A program made the position numbers and the translations under genes. 5,789 nt of DNA, taken from the NCBI GenBank assembly GCA_900546845.1, contig UREK01000059.1, forward strand, positions 1 to 5,789. Reading direction: 5' to 3'. Shown here piece after piece: positions 1-5,784 of the stretch (positions are counted from its first letter, which is position 1; each line of letters begins with the position of its first letter). The notes beneath the pieces were generated by a model, which saw only the letters and a list, made by a program, of their open reading frames with translations, did no database searches and was not told where the DNA came from. The DNA comes from an uncultured Eubacteriales bacterium. Lineage in GTDB: Bacteria > Bacillota > Clostridia > Christensenellales > CAG-138.

Positions 1-60
1 GCTCTGCTCTGCTCTGCTCTGCTCTGCTCTGCTCTGCTCTGCTCTGCTCTGCTCTGCTCT
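1..60. repeat. Perfect tandem pentanucleotide repeat, (GCTCT)12
   Basis: Twelve uninterrupted copies of GCTCT (AGAGC on the other strand) fill the first 60 bases and may continue beyond the left edge. The unit length is not a multiple of three, so a gain or loss of one copy would shift any reading frame through it, as in slipped-strand phase-variable loci. The repeat itself has no stop codon in any frame, but on the plus strand the frames that can be followed soon meet stops (70-72 in one, 155-157 in another), so no long plus-strand gene leaves it. It could be the edge of a gene lying to the left, a non-coding microsatellite, or an assembly artefact at a contig end. Confidence 0.95.
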
Positions 61-268
61 AGTATACGATAAAGCGTCATATTTGTCAAGTCCTTTTTTA
101 ACAATATATCAGCTTTTACGCTTTTACTTCGTGATTGTTTTTCTTATCCGCCTGTAAAAAGCGAGGGGTTCCGCCGCATTCCGTATCGCTTGCAAATGCT
201 TCCCACGAAAAAGTGAAAACAATTCTGAGCCGGTTTCCAGCTCCCAACACGTATAAGCGCATGCGGCG

Positions 269-296
269 TTAACGTCTGTTCCAAAAAATATATAAT
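269..296 (+). promoter_or_regulatory. Possible distal sigma-A-like promoter
   Basis: TTAACG (269-274) and a perfect TATAAT (291-296) are separated by 16 bases, an acceptable sigma-A arrangement. A transcript from here would have a leader of roughly 180 bases before carA and would include the direct repeat at 344-364. The surrounding stretch is a run of alternating A and T, so the hexamer could be chance, and a minus-strand reading is also possible. Confidence 0.25.
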
Positions 297-343
297 ATAG
301 TATAGCACGGTTCCGCATGCTTTGGAAGTGTTTTCTTTCGTTC

Positions 344-364
344 TGTTCATAAATTGTTCATAAA
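344..364. repeat. Tandem 10-base direct repeat TGTTCATAAA
   Basis: TGTTCATAAA occurs at 344-353 and again at 355-364, one base apart, giving an 11-base period, about one helical turn. Two identical half sites on the same face of the helix, roughly 70-90 bases upstream of the proximal carA -10 element, resemble an activator or repressor binding site. The TTCAT core recalls arginine-repressor half sites, but the copies are direct rather than inverted, so I do not call an ARG box. Confidence 0.45.
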
Positions 365-409
365 GAGCTGCCGCATGTGAATTTGCACGAACTTTTTTCA
401 TTTACCATC

Positions 410-455
410 TTTATTTTTATGCGATTTGATTGTATAATCTATCAGAATATATGAT
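410..455 (+). promoter_or_regulatory. Proximal carA promoter candidates
   Basis: Two overlapping sigma-A-like arrangements are visible. The first is a perfect TATAAT at 433-438 with a weak TTTATT at 410-415, spacer 17. The second is TTGATT at 426-431 with TATGAT at 450-455, spacer 18. Either would start transcription shortly before the carA ribosome binding site and leave a leader of only a few dozen bases, too short for a pyrimidine attenuator of the PyrR type. Which one is used cannot be decided from sequence alone. Confidence 0.5.
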
Positions 456-473
456 TGCAACCATTTGATATAC

Positions 474-479
474 GGGAGG
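474..479 (+). promoter_or_regulatory. carA ribosome binding site
   Basis: GGGAGG lies five bases before the ATG at 485 and fixes that codon as the carA start. Confidence 0.85.
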
Positions 480-484
480 CTTAG

Positions 485-1567
485 ATGCAAAAAGGGTATT
501 TAATCTTGGAAAACGGGCAGGTGTTCCCCGGCGTGTCCTGCGGCGCGGAGGCGGAAGCCGTAGGCGAGCTGGTATTCACCACTGGCATGACGGGCTATCT
601 TGAAACGCTGACAGACCCGAGCTATTATGGGCAGATCGTGACGCAGACCTTCCCGCTCATTGGGAACTGCGGCGTGATCCCCGCCGATTTCGAGAGCGCC
701 CGCTCGCATGTGCGGGCGTATGTTGTGCGCGAACTGTGCGAAGGCCCTTCCAACTTCCGCGCGGAGGGCGCGCTTTCGGAATGGCTGGCGGCGCAGGGCG
801 TCCCCTGCCTGACGGGCGTGGACACCCGGCAGCTGACGCGCATCGTGCGCGAACGGGGCGTGATGAACGCCGTGCTCTCCGCCGAACCCGTACTCAGCGA
901 TATGCAGAAGCGCGCCATGCGCAATTACCGCGTGCGGGACGCGGTAGAATCCGTCACGTGCAGGCAGAGTTTTTCGGAAGGGGCGGGCCGCCGCGTCGTG
1001 CTGTGCGATTACGGCGCGAAGGCGAACATCCGCCGGGAACTCGTCAAGCGCGGCTGCGAGGTCGTCACCGTGCCGGGCCGCACGCCCGCGGCGGAGATCC
1101 TCGCCCTCCATCCGGACGGCATCATGCTCTCCAACGGCCCGGGCGACCCGGCGGACAATGCGCCGATCATCCGGCAGATCCGCTGCCTGTTTGATTCCGG
1201 CGTGCCGATGTTCGGCATCTGCCTCGGCCACCAGATGATGGCCATCGCCTACGGCGGCCGCACGCGCAAGATGAAATACGGCCACCGGGGCGCGAACCAG
1301 CCCGTGCAGAGCACGCGCACCGGGCGGGTCTACATTACGAGCCAGAACCACGGCTACTGCGTCGTCGGCGAAAGCCTCGGCCTCGGCGCGGAGCTTACTT
1401 ATATCAACGCCAACGACGGCACCTGCGAAGGCGTCCGCTACGAGGAATTCCCCGGCTTTTCGGTGCAGTTCCACCCGGAGGCCTGCGGCGGCCCGCTCGA
1501 CACCGGCTTCCTGTTTGATGAATTTATCGCTTTGATCGAGGAGGTGAACGTCAATGCCGCTCAATAA
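485..1567 (+). CDS. carA: Carbamoyl-phosphate synthase, small (glutaminase) subunit
   Basis: This cytoplasmic enzyme hydrolyses glutamine and passes ammonia through a tunnel to CarB for carbamoyl phosphate synthesis, the entry to pyrimidine and arginine biosynthesis. The 360 residues match the family length (roughly 360-380). Residues 1 to about 150 form the CarA N-terminal domain, with the typical GELVFTTGMTGYLETLTDPS stretch. From about residue 170 comes a class I glutamine amidotransferase domain: SNGPGDP at 216-222, the nucleophile elbow GICLGHQ with Cys246, and FHPEA with His330 and Glu332, so the catalytic triad is intact. The start follows a GGGAGG site by five bases. The last 14 bases overlap carB, and its 3' end carries the carB Shine-Dalgarno, implying translational coupling. 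The C-terminal triad motif reads FHPEACGGP, where SPGP is usual; I regard this as harmless variation. Confidence 0.97.
   Translation: MQKGYLILENGQVFPGVSCGAEAEAVGELVFTTGMTGYLETLTDPSYYGQIVTQTFPLIGNCGVIPADFESARSHVRAYVVRELCEGPSNFRAEGALSEWLAAQGVPCLTGVDTRQLTRIVRERGVMNAVLSAEPVLSDMQKRAMRNYRVRDAVESVTCRQSFSEGAGRRVVLCDYGAKANIRRELVKRGCEVVTVPGRTPAAEILALHPDGIMLSNGPGDPADNAPIIRQIRCLFDSGVPMFGICLGHQMMAIAYGGRTRKMKYGHRGANQPVQSTRTGRVYITSQNHGYCVVGESLGLGAELTYINANDGTCEGVRYEEFPGFSVQFHPEACGGPLDTGFLFDEFIALIEEVNVNAAQ
1539..1547 (+). promoter_or_regulatory. carB ribosome binding site inside carA
   Basis: AGGAGGTGA is a full nine-base complement to the 3' end of 16S rRNA and sits six bases before the carB ATG at 1554. 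It lies within the carA coding sequence, so carB is translated from the same message, with ribosomes ending carA at 1567 just past the carB start. Confidence 0.93.
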
Positions 1568-4500
1568 GGACATCCGGCGCACGCTCGTCATCGGCTCCGG
1601 CCCGATCGTCATCGGCCAGGCCGCGGAGTTCGATTATGCCGGCACCCAGGCCTGCGAGGTCCTGAAGGACGCGGGCATCACGGCCATCCTTGTCAACTCC
1701 AACCCGGCCACCATCATGACGGACGGGCATATGGCCGACCATGTTTACATCGAGCCGCTGACGCTGCCCACGCTCCGGCGCATCATCGAAAAGGAAAAGC
1801 CGGACAGCATCCTGCCCACGCTCGGCGGGCAGACGGGCCTCACGCTCGCCATGCAGCTCGCTAAAGAGGGCTTTTTGGAGGAGCACGGCGTGAAGCTCCT
1901 CGGCGCGAAGCCGGATACCATCGACCGCGCGGAGGACCGCCAGCTCTTCAAGGACACGATGGAGGCGACCGGCCAGCCGGTCATCCCCTCGGTGGTGACG
2001 GAATCCCTTGAAGGCGCGCTCGCCTTTGCCGGGGAGATCGGCTACCCACTCATCGTGCGCCCGGCGTTTACGCTCGGCGGCAGCGGCGGCGGCATCGCGG
2101 CGGACGAGGCCGAGCTGCGGGAGATCGCGGAGCGCGGGCTCCGCATGTCCCCGATCCACCAGATCCTCGTGGAGCAGTGCATCGCGGGCTGGAAGGAGAT
2201 CGAGTTCGAGGTCATGCGGGACGCCGCAGGCAACTGCATCACCATCTGCTCCATGGAAAACTTTGACCCCGTGGGCGTGCACACGGGCGATTCCATCGTC
2301 ATCGCGCCCGCCGTCACCCTGGCGGATAAGGAATACCAGATGCTGCGCTCCGCCGCGCTCAGGATCATTGATTCGCTCGGCATCGAGGGCGGCTGCAACT
2401 GCCAGTTCGCGCTCAACCCGGAGAGCTTTGAATACGCCGTCATCGAGGTCAACCCCCGCGTGAGCCGCTCGAGCGCGCTCGCCTCCAAGGCCACGGGGTA
2501 CCCGATCGCCAAGGTCGCGGCGAAGATTGCCATCGGCTACACGCTGCCGGAGATCCCAAACGCCGTCACCGGCGGCAAGACCTGCGCCTGCTTTGAACCG
2601 GCGCTTGACTACGTCGTGGTCAAGCTCCCCAAGTGGCCGTTCGACAAATTCGTTTACGCCAAGCGCACGCTCGGCACGCAGATGAAGGCCACCGGCGAGG
2701 TCATGGCCATCGGCGCGACGTTTGAGGAAGCGCTCATGAAGGCCGTGCGCGGTGCAGAGATCGGCCACATGAGCCTCAATACCCCCGCGCTCGAAGGCCT
2801 TTCCCGCGCGGAGCTTGCGGAAAAGCTCCGCAGCTGCGACGACCAGCGCCTCTTCGCCGTGTTCGCGGCGCTCAAAGTCGGCGTCTCCGTGGAGGAGATC
2901 CACGCCGCCACGATGATCGACGAATGGTTCCTCCACAAACTTCTGAACCTCGCGCAGCTGGAAGCGCGGCTTGCCGCCGAACCGCTGACGGAGGAGCTGT
3001 ATAAAGAAGCCAAGCGGATGGGTTATCCGGACAATGTGATCCGGAGCATCTCCGGGCAGGAGATCAAAACCCCGCTCCTGCCGGTCTACAAGATGGTGGA
3101 CACCTGCGCCGCGGAGTTCCGGGCGGAAACGCCATATTTCTACGCCGCCTATGCGGAGGAAAACGAGGCGGCGGAATTCCTCGCCCGCAAGCGCAGCCAG
3201 CGCAAGACCGTCCTCGTGTTCGGCTCCGGCCCGATCCGCATCGGCCAGGGCATCGAGTTCGATTACGCCTCCGTCCACTGCGTATGGGCGCTGCGCAAGC
3301 GCGGTTACGAGGTCGTCATCGTCAACAACAACCCGGAGACCGTTTCCACGGATTTTGACACGGCGGACCGGCTGTATTTCGAGCCGCTGACGCCGGAGGA
3401 CGTGATGGGCGTGATCGCCACGGAAAAGCCCTACGGCGTGGTCGTGGCCTTCGGCGGGCAGACTGCCATCAAGCTCACGAACTTCCTTTCCGCGCAGGGC
3501 GTGCGCATCCTCGGCACCCCGGCGGACAGCATCGACATGGCGGAGGACCGGGAGCGCTTCGACGCGCTTTTGACGGAGCTTGACATCAAGCGCCCCCTCG
3601 GCCGCACCGTCATGACCACGGAGGAAGCCCTCGCCGCGGCGGAAGAGCTCGGCTATCCGGTGCTGCTGCGGCCCTCCTACGTGCTCGGCGGGCAGAACAT
3701 GATCATCGCCTTCCAGCCGGAGGATGTGACCGAATACATGGCGATCATCCTCGCCCAGGGCATCGAGAACCCGATCCTCATCGACCAATACCTGATGGGC
3801 ACGGAGCTTGAAGTGGACGCGATTTCCGACGGGGAAAGCGTCCTCATCCCGGGCGTGATGGAGCACATCGAGCGGGCGGGCATCCACTCGGGCGATTCCA
3901 TCGCCGTATACCCCGCCTGGAATGTGGACGATGAAATGCTCGAGCGCATCGTGGATTGCTCCACGCGCCTCGCGCTCTCGCTCAAGGTGCAGGGGCTTGT
4001 GAACATCCAGTACCTCATCTATGGCGGGGAGCTTTACGTCATCGAGGTCAACCCGCGCTCCTCGCGCACCATCCCGTATATCAGCAAGGTCACCGGCGTG
4101 CCGATGGTAGATCTCGCCACGCGCGCGATGCTCGGCGAAAAGCTGCCCGCGATGGGCTTCGGCGTCGGGCTTTACCCGATCCCACCGTATGTCGCAGTAA
4201 AGGTGCCGGTGTTCTCCTTTGAAAAGCTCGCGGACGTGGATACCCTCCTCGGGCCGGAGATGAAATCCACCGGCGAGGTGCTCGGCGTGGCGGGCACGCT
4301 TTCCGAGGCGCTTTATAAGGGTCTCGTCGCGGCGGGTTACCAGATGGACCGCCGCGGCGGCGTGCTCTTCAGCGTGAAGCGCACCGACCGGCGAGAGATC
4401 TATGACACCGCGAAGCGCTTTTTGAACCTTGGCTGCATGCTGTATGCCACGCCCGGCAACGCGCGGGCGCTGCGCAGCGCGGGCCTCCCGGTCACGGAGG

Positions 4501-5603
4501 TGCAGAAGCTCTCCACCGGGGATGATACCATCCTGCGCCTGATGGACGAGGGGAAGATCGGCTATGTGGTCTCCACCTCCTCCAAGGGCCGCATCCCCAC
4601 GCGGGACAGCGTGCGCATCCGCCGCAAGGCCGTGGAAAAAAGCATCCCATGCCTCACCGCTATCGACACCGCGAACGCCCTTGCGGACAGCATGGAGAGC
4701 CGCTACAGCCAGCTCAACACGGAGCTTGTGGACCTCAACCACCGCCGCAGGCACCGGGAGAAGCTGCGCTTTTCCAAGATGCAGGCCTGCGGCAACGATT
4801 ACCTCTGCTTCGATTGCAGGAAGCAGCGCATCGACAATCCGGCGGGCCTCGCCGTGCGCCTGAGCGAGCGGCATTTCGGCATCGGCGCGGAGGGCGTCTG
4901 CCTGCTTTATCCTTCGGAAAAAGCGGATTTCCGCATGGCCGCATACAACCTGGACGGCACCGTTGCCGCGATGGGCGGCAACGCCATCGGCTGCCTTGCG
5001 AAATACGCTTACGACAAGGGGATCGTGCCGCCGGAGCGCCTCTGCGTCTCCGTGGAGACGGCGAGCGGCGTGCACGAGGTGCGGCTTTCCAAGCGCAATG
5101 GCGCCGTACGCGCGGCGGCGGTGGACATGGGCCAGGCGCACTTTGAATCGGTGGCCGTGCCTGTGGAGCTGCCTGTGCCCCGGGTGGTGGATTACCCGGT
5201 GGCGCTCGGCCGGGGCTACCGCATCACCTGCGTGAACGTGGGCAACCCGCACGCAGTGGCCTTTGTGGAGGATGTGGACACGCTGGATGTGGCAGCGGAA
5301 GGGCCGCTCATTGAGCATGCGCCGATCTTCCCGGAGCGCGTGAACGCGGAGTTCGTGCGCGTGCTGGATGAAACCACGCTGCGCATGCGCGTCTGGGAGC
5401 GCGGCAGCGGCGAGACCTGGGCCTGCGGCACCGGCGCGTGCGCGGCCGTGGCGGCTGCGGTGGAAAACGGCTTCTGCGCGGCGGATACGGACATCGCCGT
5501 CAAGGTGCCCGGCGGCGTGCTCTCCGTGCGCTATTCCTCGGACGGCTCGCTGCGCATGCGTGCCGACGTGGACCTTGTGTTCGAGGGAACGGTGGAGCTA
5601 TAA
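1554..5603 (+). CDS. carB: Carbamoyl-phosphate synthase large subunit fused to a DapF-like domain
   Basis: CarB phosphorylates bicarbonate, joins it to ammonia from CarA and phosphorylates carbamate to carbamoyl phosphate, using two ATP. The first ATP-grasp half (about 1-400) has Arg129, Arg169 within RPAFTLGGSGGG, and Glu298/Asn300/Arg302 in EVNPRVSRSS. An oligomerisation domain (about 400-549) follows, then the second ATP-grasp half from residue 550 with RPSYVLGGQ and Glu831/Asn833/Arg835 in EVNPRSSRT. The MGS regulatory domain spans about 930-1062. CarB proteins usually stop there, near 1070 residues. Here the frame continues through NHRRRHREK into a complete DapF-like domain (about 1071-1349), giving 1349 residues. 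The fusion is uninterrupted, with no stop or obvious internal start at the junction. CPSase activity is very likely intact. Epimerase activity of the tail is doubtful because the first catalytic cysteine is Gly1141. Confidence 0.96.
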   Translation: MPLNKDIRRTLVIGSGPIVIGQAAEFDYAGTQACEVLKDAGITAILVNSNPATIMTDGHMADHVYIEPLTLPTLRRIIEKEKPDSILPTLGGQTGLTLAMQLAKEGFLEEHGVKLLGAKPDTIDRAEDRQLFKDTMEATGQPVIPSVVTESLEGALAFAGEIGYPLIVRPAFTLGGSGGGIAADEAELREIAERGLRMSPIHQILVEQCIAGWKEIEFEVMRDAAGNCITICSMENFDPVGVHTGDSIVIAPAVTLADKEYQMLRSAALRIIDSLGIEGGCNCQFALNPESFEYAVIEVNPRVSRSSALASKATGYPIAKVAAKIAIGYTLPEIPNAVTGGKTCACFEPALDYVVVKLPKWPFDKFVYAKRTLGTQMKATGEVMAIGATFEEALMKAVRGAEIGHMSLNTPALEGLSRAELAEKLRSCDDQRLFAVFAALKVGVSVEEIHAATMIDEWFLHKLLNLAQLEARLAAEPLTEELYKEAKRMGYPDNVIRSISGQEIKTPLLPVYKMVDTCAAEFRAETPYFYAAYAEENEAAEFLARKRSQRKTVLVFGSGPIRIGQGIEFDYASVHCVWALRKRGYEVVIVNNNPETVSTDFDTADRLYFEPLTPEDVMGVIATEKPYGVVVAFGGQTAIKLTNFLSAQGVRILGTPADSIDMAEDRERFDALLTELDIKRPLGRTVMTTEEALAAAEELGYPVLLRPSYVLGGQNMIIAFQPEDVTEYMAIILAQGIENPILIDQYLMGTELEVDAISDGESVLIPGVMEHIERAGIHSGDSIAVYPAWNVDDEMLERIVDCSTRLALSLKVQGLVNIQYLIYGGELYVIEVNPRSSRTIPYISKVTGVPMVDLATRAMLGEKLPAMGFGVGLYPIPPYVAVKVPVFSFEKLADVDTLLGPEMKSTGEVLGVAGTLSEALYKGLVAAGYQMDRRGGVLFSVKRTDRREIYDTAKRFLNLGCMLYATPGNARALRSAGLPVTEVQKLSTGDDTILRLMDEGKIGYVVSTSSKGRIPTRDSVRIRRKAVEKSIPCLTAIDTANALADSMESRYSQLNTELVDLNHRRRHREKLRFSKMQACGNDYLCFDCRKQRIDNPAGLAVRLSERHFGIGAEGVCLLYPSEKADFRMAAYNLDGTVAAMGGNAIGCLAKYAYDKGIVPPERLCVSVETASGVHEVRLSKRNGAVRAAAVDMGQAHFESVAVPVELPVPRVVDYPVALGRGYRITCVNVGNPHAVAFVEDVDTLDVAAEGPLIEHAPIFPERVNAEFVRVLDETTLRMRVWERGSGETWACGTGACAAVAAAVENGFCAADTDIAVKVPGGVLSVRYSSDGSLRMRADVDLVFEGTVEL
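4764..5600 (+). other. DapF-like (diaminopimelate epimerase) domain at the CarB C-terminus
   Basis: This segment (residues 1071-1349, 279 residues) matches the full length of a free-standing DapF, which interconverts LL- and meso-diaminopimelate with two cysteines. It opens with LRFSKMQACGNDY, the normal DapF beginning, minus the start methionine. Conserved features are GIGAEG (1109-1114, Asp of the usual GIGADG replaced by Glu), Asn1132 in NLDG, VGNPH (1229-1233), ERVN (1261-1264), WERGSGET (1281-1288, Glu1282 and Arg1283) and ACGTGACA with Cys1291. The first catalytic motif, normally MCGN followed by RC, reads MGGNAIGC (1140-1147), so the cysteine is Gly1141 and the arginine is Gly1146. The ligand pocket thus seems largely kept while one acid/base residue is lost. 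It may bind an amino acid, perform other chemistry, or be decaying. The poorer conservation is concentrated in the N-terminal lobe. Confidence 0.9.
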
Positions 5604-5604
5604 C

Positions 5605-5618
5605 GCCGGCGTTCCGGC
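5605..5618 (+). other. Small hairpin just after the carB stop
   Basis: GCCGG (5605-5609) and CCGGC (5614-5618) can pair around a CGTT loop, starting two bases after the stop codon. No T-tract follows, so it is not a terminator by itself. It could stabilise the 3' end of the message, or be chance in GC-rich DNA. Confidence 0.35.
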
Positions 5619-5637
5619 AGCAACTTCTATACGCAAC

Positions 5638-5673
5638 AAAAAATCCCCGCCGGTTGAATGAGCCGACGGGGAT
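5638..5673 (-). terminator. Intrinsic terminator reading on the minus strand
   Basis: Arms 5643-5655 and 5661-5673 pair over 13 positions, with one C-A mismatch and one G-T wobble, around a five-base loop (5656-5660). On the plus strand six A bases (5638-5643) come before the stem and no T-run follows. Read on the minus strand, the same bases give a GC-rich hairpin followed at once by six T bases, a standard Rho-independent terminator. It would stop a transcript arriving from a gene to the right of the window before it runs into carB. Confidence 0.75.
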
Positions 5674-5679
5674 AGGCTT

Positions 5680-5709
5680 TCGATCAAGTGGCAGATGCCA
5701 CTTGATCGA
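5680..5709. repeat. Perfect 14-bp inverted repeat
   Basis: TCGATCAAGTGGCA (5680-5693) and TGCCACTTGATCGA (5696-5709) are exact reverse complements separated by GA. In RNA this gives a 13-bp stem with an AGAT tetraloop. No T-tract follows on either strand, so it is not a simple intrinsic terminator. It may be a stabilising stem, a protein-binding palindrome or part of a dispersed palindromic element. Confidence 0.85.
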
Positions 5710-5731
5710 GGTTTGCACATCGCGCTTACGC

Positions 5732-5748
5732 CGTTGGCGCGGCCAGCG
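5732..5748. other. Short GC-rich hairpin
   Basis: CGTTGGC (5732-5738) and GCCAGCG (5742-5748) pair over seven positions, including one G-T wobble, around a GCG loop. It lies between the 14-bp inverted repeat and the final terminator. No role can be assigned. Confidence 0.35.
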
Positions 5749-5760
5749 CTCCGTGTAAAG

Positions 5761-5784
5761 AAAGCCTTGCGGCGCAAGGCTTTT
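5761..5784 (+). terminator. Probable carAB transcript terminator
   Basis: AAAGCCTTGC (5761-5770) and GCAAGGCTTT (5774-5783) form a perfect ten-pair stem with a GGC loop, running into four T bases (5781-5784). It lies about 160 bases after the carB stop. An A-rich run before the stem (5758-5763) gives a T-rich tail on the minus strand, so it could work in both directions. The plus-strand T-tract is short (TTTTCG), so termination may be partial. Confidence 0.75.

Larger units (their letters stand above)
61..484. other. AT-rich non-coding region upstream of carA
   Basis: About 420 bases separate the pentamer repeat from carA. The base composition is clearly more AT-rich than the genes. I see no gene with coding support. 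Two short minus-strand frames (124-318 and 144-401) overlap each other, lack good ribosome binding sites and look like chance. Visible items are an 8-base palindrome CGCATGCG (258-265), a TATAAT box at 291-296, a tandem direct repeat at 344-364, an imperfect palindrome GTGAATTTGCAC (377-388), and the carA-proximal promoter and ribosome binding site. No tRNA, T-box, PyrR-type attenuator or known riboswitch is recognisable, and there is no terminator hairpin with T-tract between the proximal promoter and carA. Confidence 0.75.

Noticed and set aside
1..60. CRISPR array
   Set aside because: The units are five-base tandem copies with no spacers.
144..401. Minus-strand open frame of 85 codons in the carA upstream region (and a 64-codon one at 124-318)
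   Set aside because: The two frames overlap in different phases, lack a convincing Shine-Dalgarno, show no domain or motif and lie in AT-rich DNA. A conserved small protein cannot be excluded without a database search, but nothing in the sequence supports it.
439..484. PyrR attenuator or riboswitch in the carA leader
   Set aside because: The leader from the proximal promoter is only a few dozen bases, without paired terminator and antiterminator stems or a T-tract.
500..1612. Minus-strand open frame of 370 codons opposite carA
   Set aside because: It has the same shadow effect: low-complexity composition and no family resemblance, and carA on the plus strand has an intact catalytic triad.
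4756..4781. Separate translation start for a free-standing dapF
   Set aside because: GGGAG at 4756-4760 is only three bases before a CTG (4764) and 18 before the first in-frame ATG (4779), inside the conserved FSKM motif. Neither spacing is good and the frame is continuous with CarB, so a fusion is the simpler reading.
1551..5318. Minus-strand open frame of 1255 codons opposite carB
   Set aside because: It is an antisense shadow of a GC-rich gene with strong third-position bias. Its translation is dominated by His, Arg, Ala, Asp and Gly, with no recognisable domain, while the plus strand encodes a clear CarB.
4764..5600. Frame-disrupted dapF pseudogene
   Set aside because: The domain is full length with no stop or frameshift, and most ligand-contacting motifs are kept. 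Only specific residues differ, so I treat it as a retained domain of uncertain activity.
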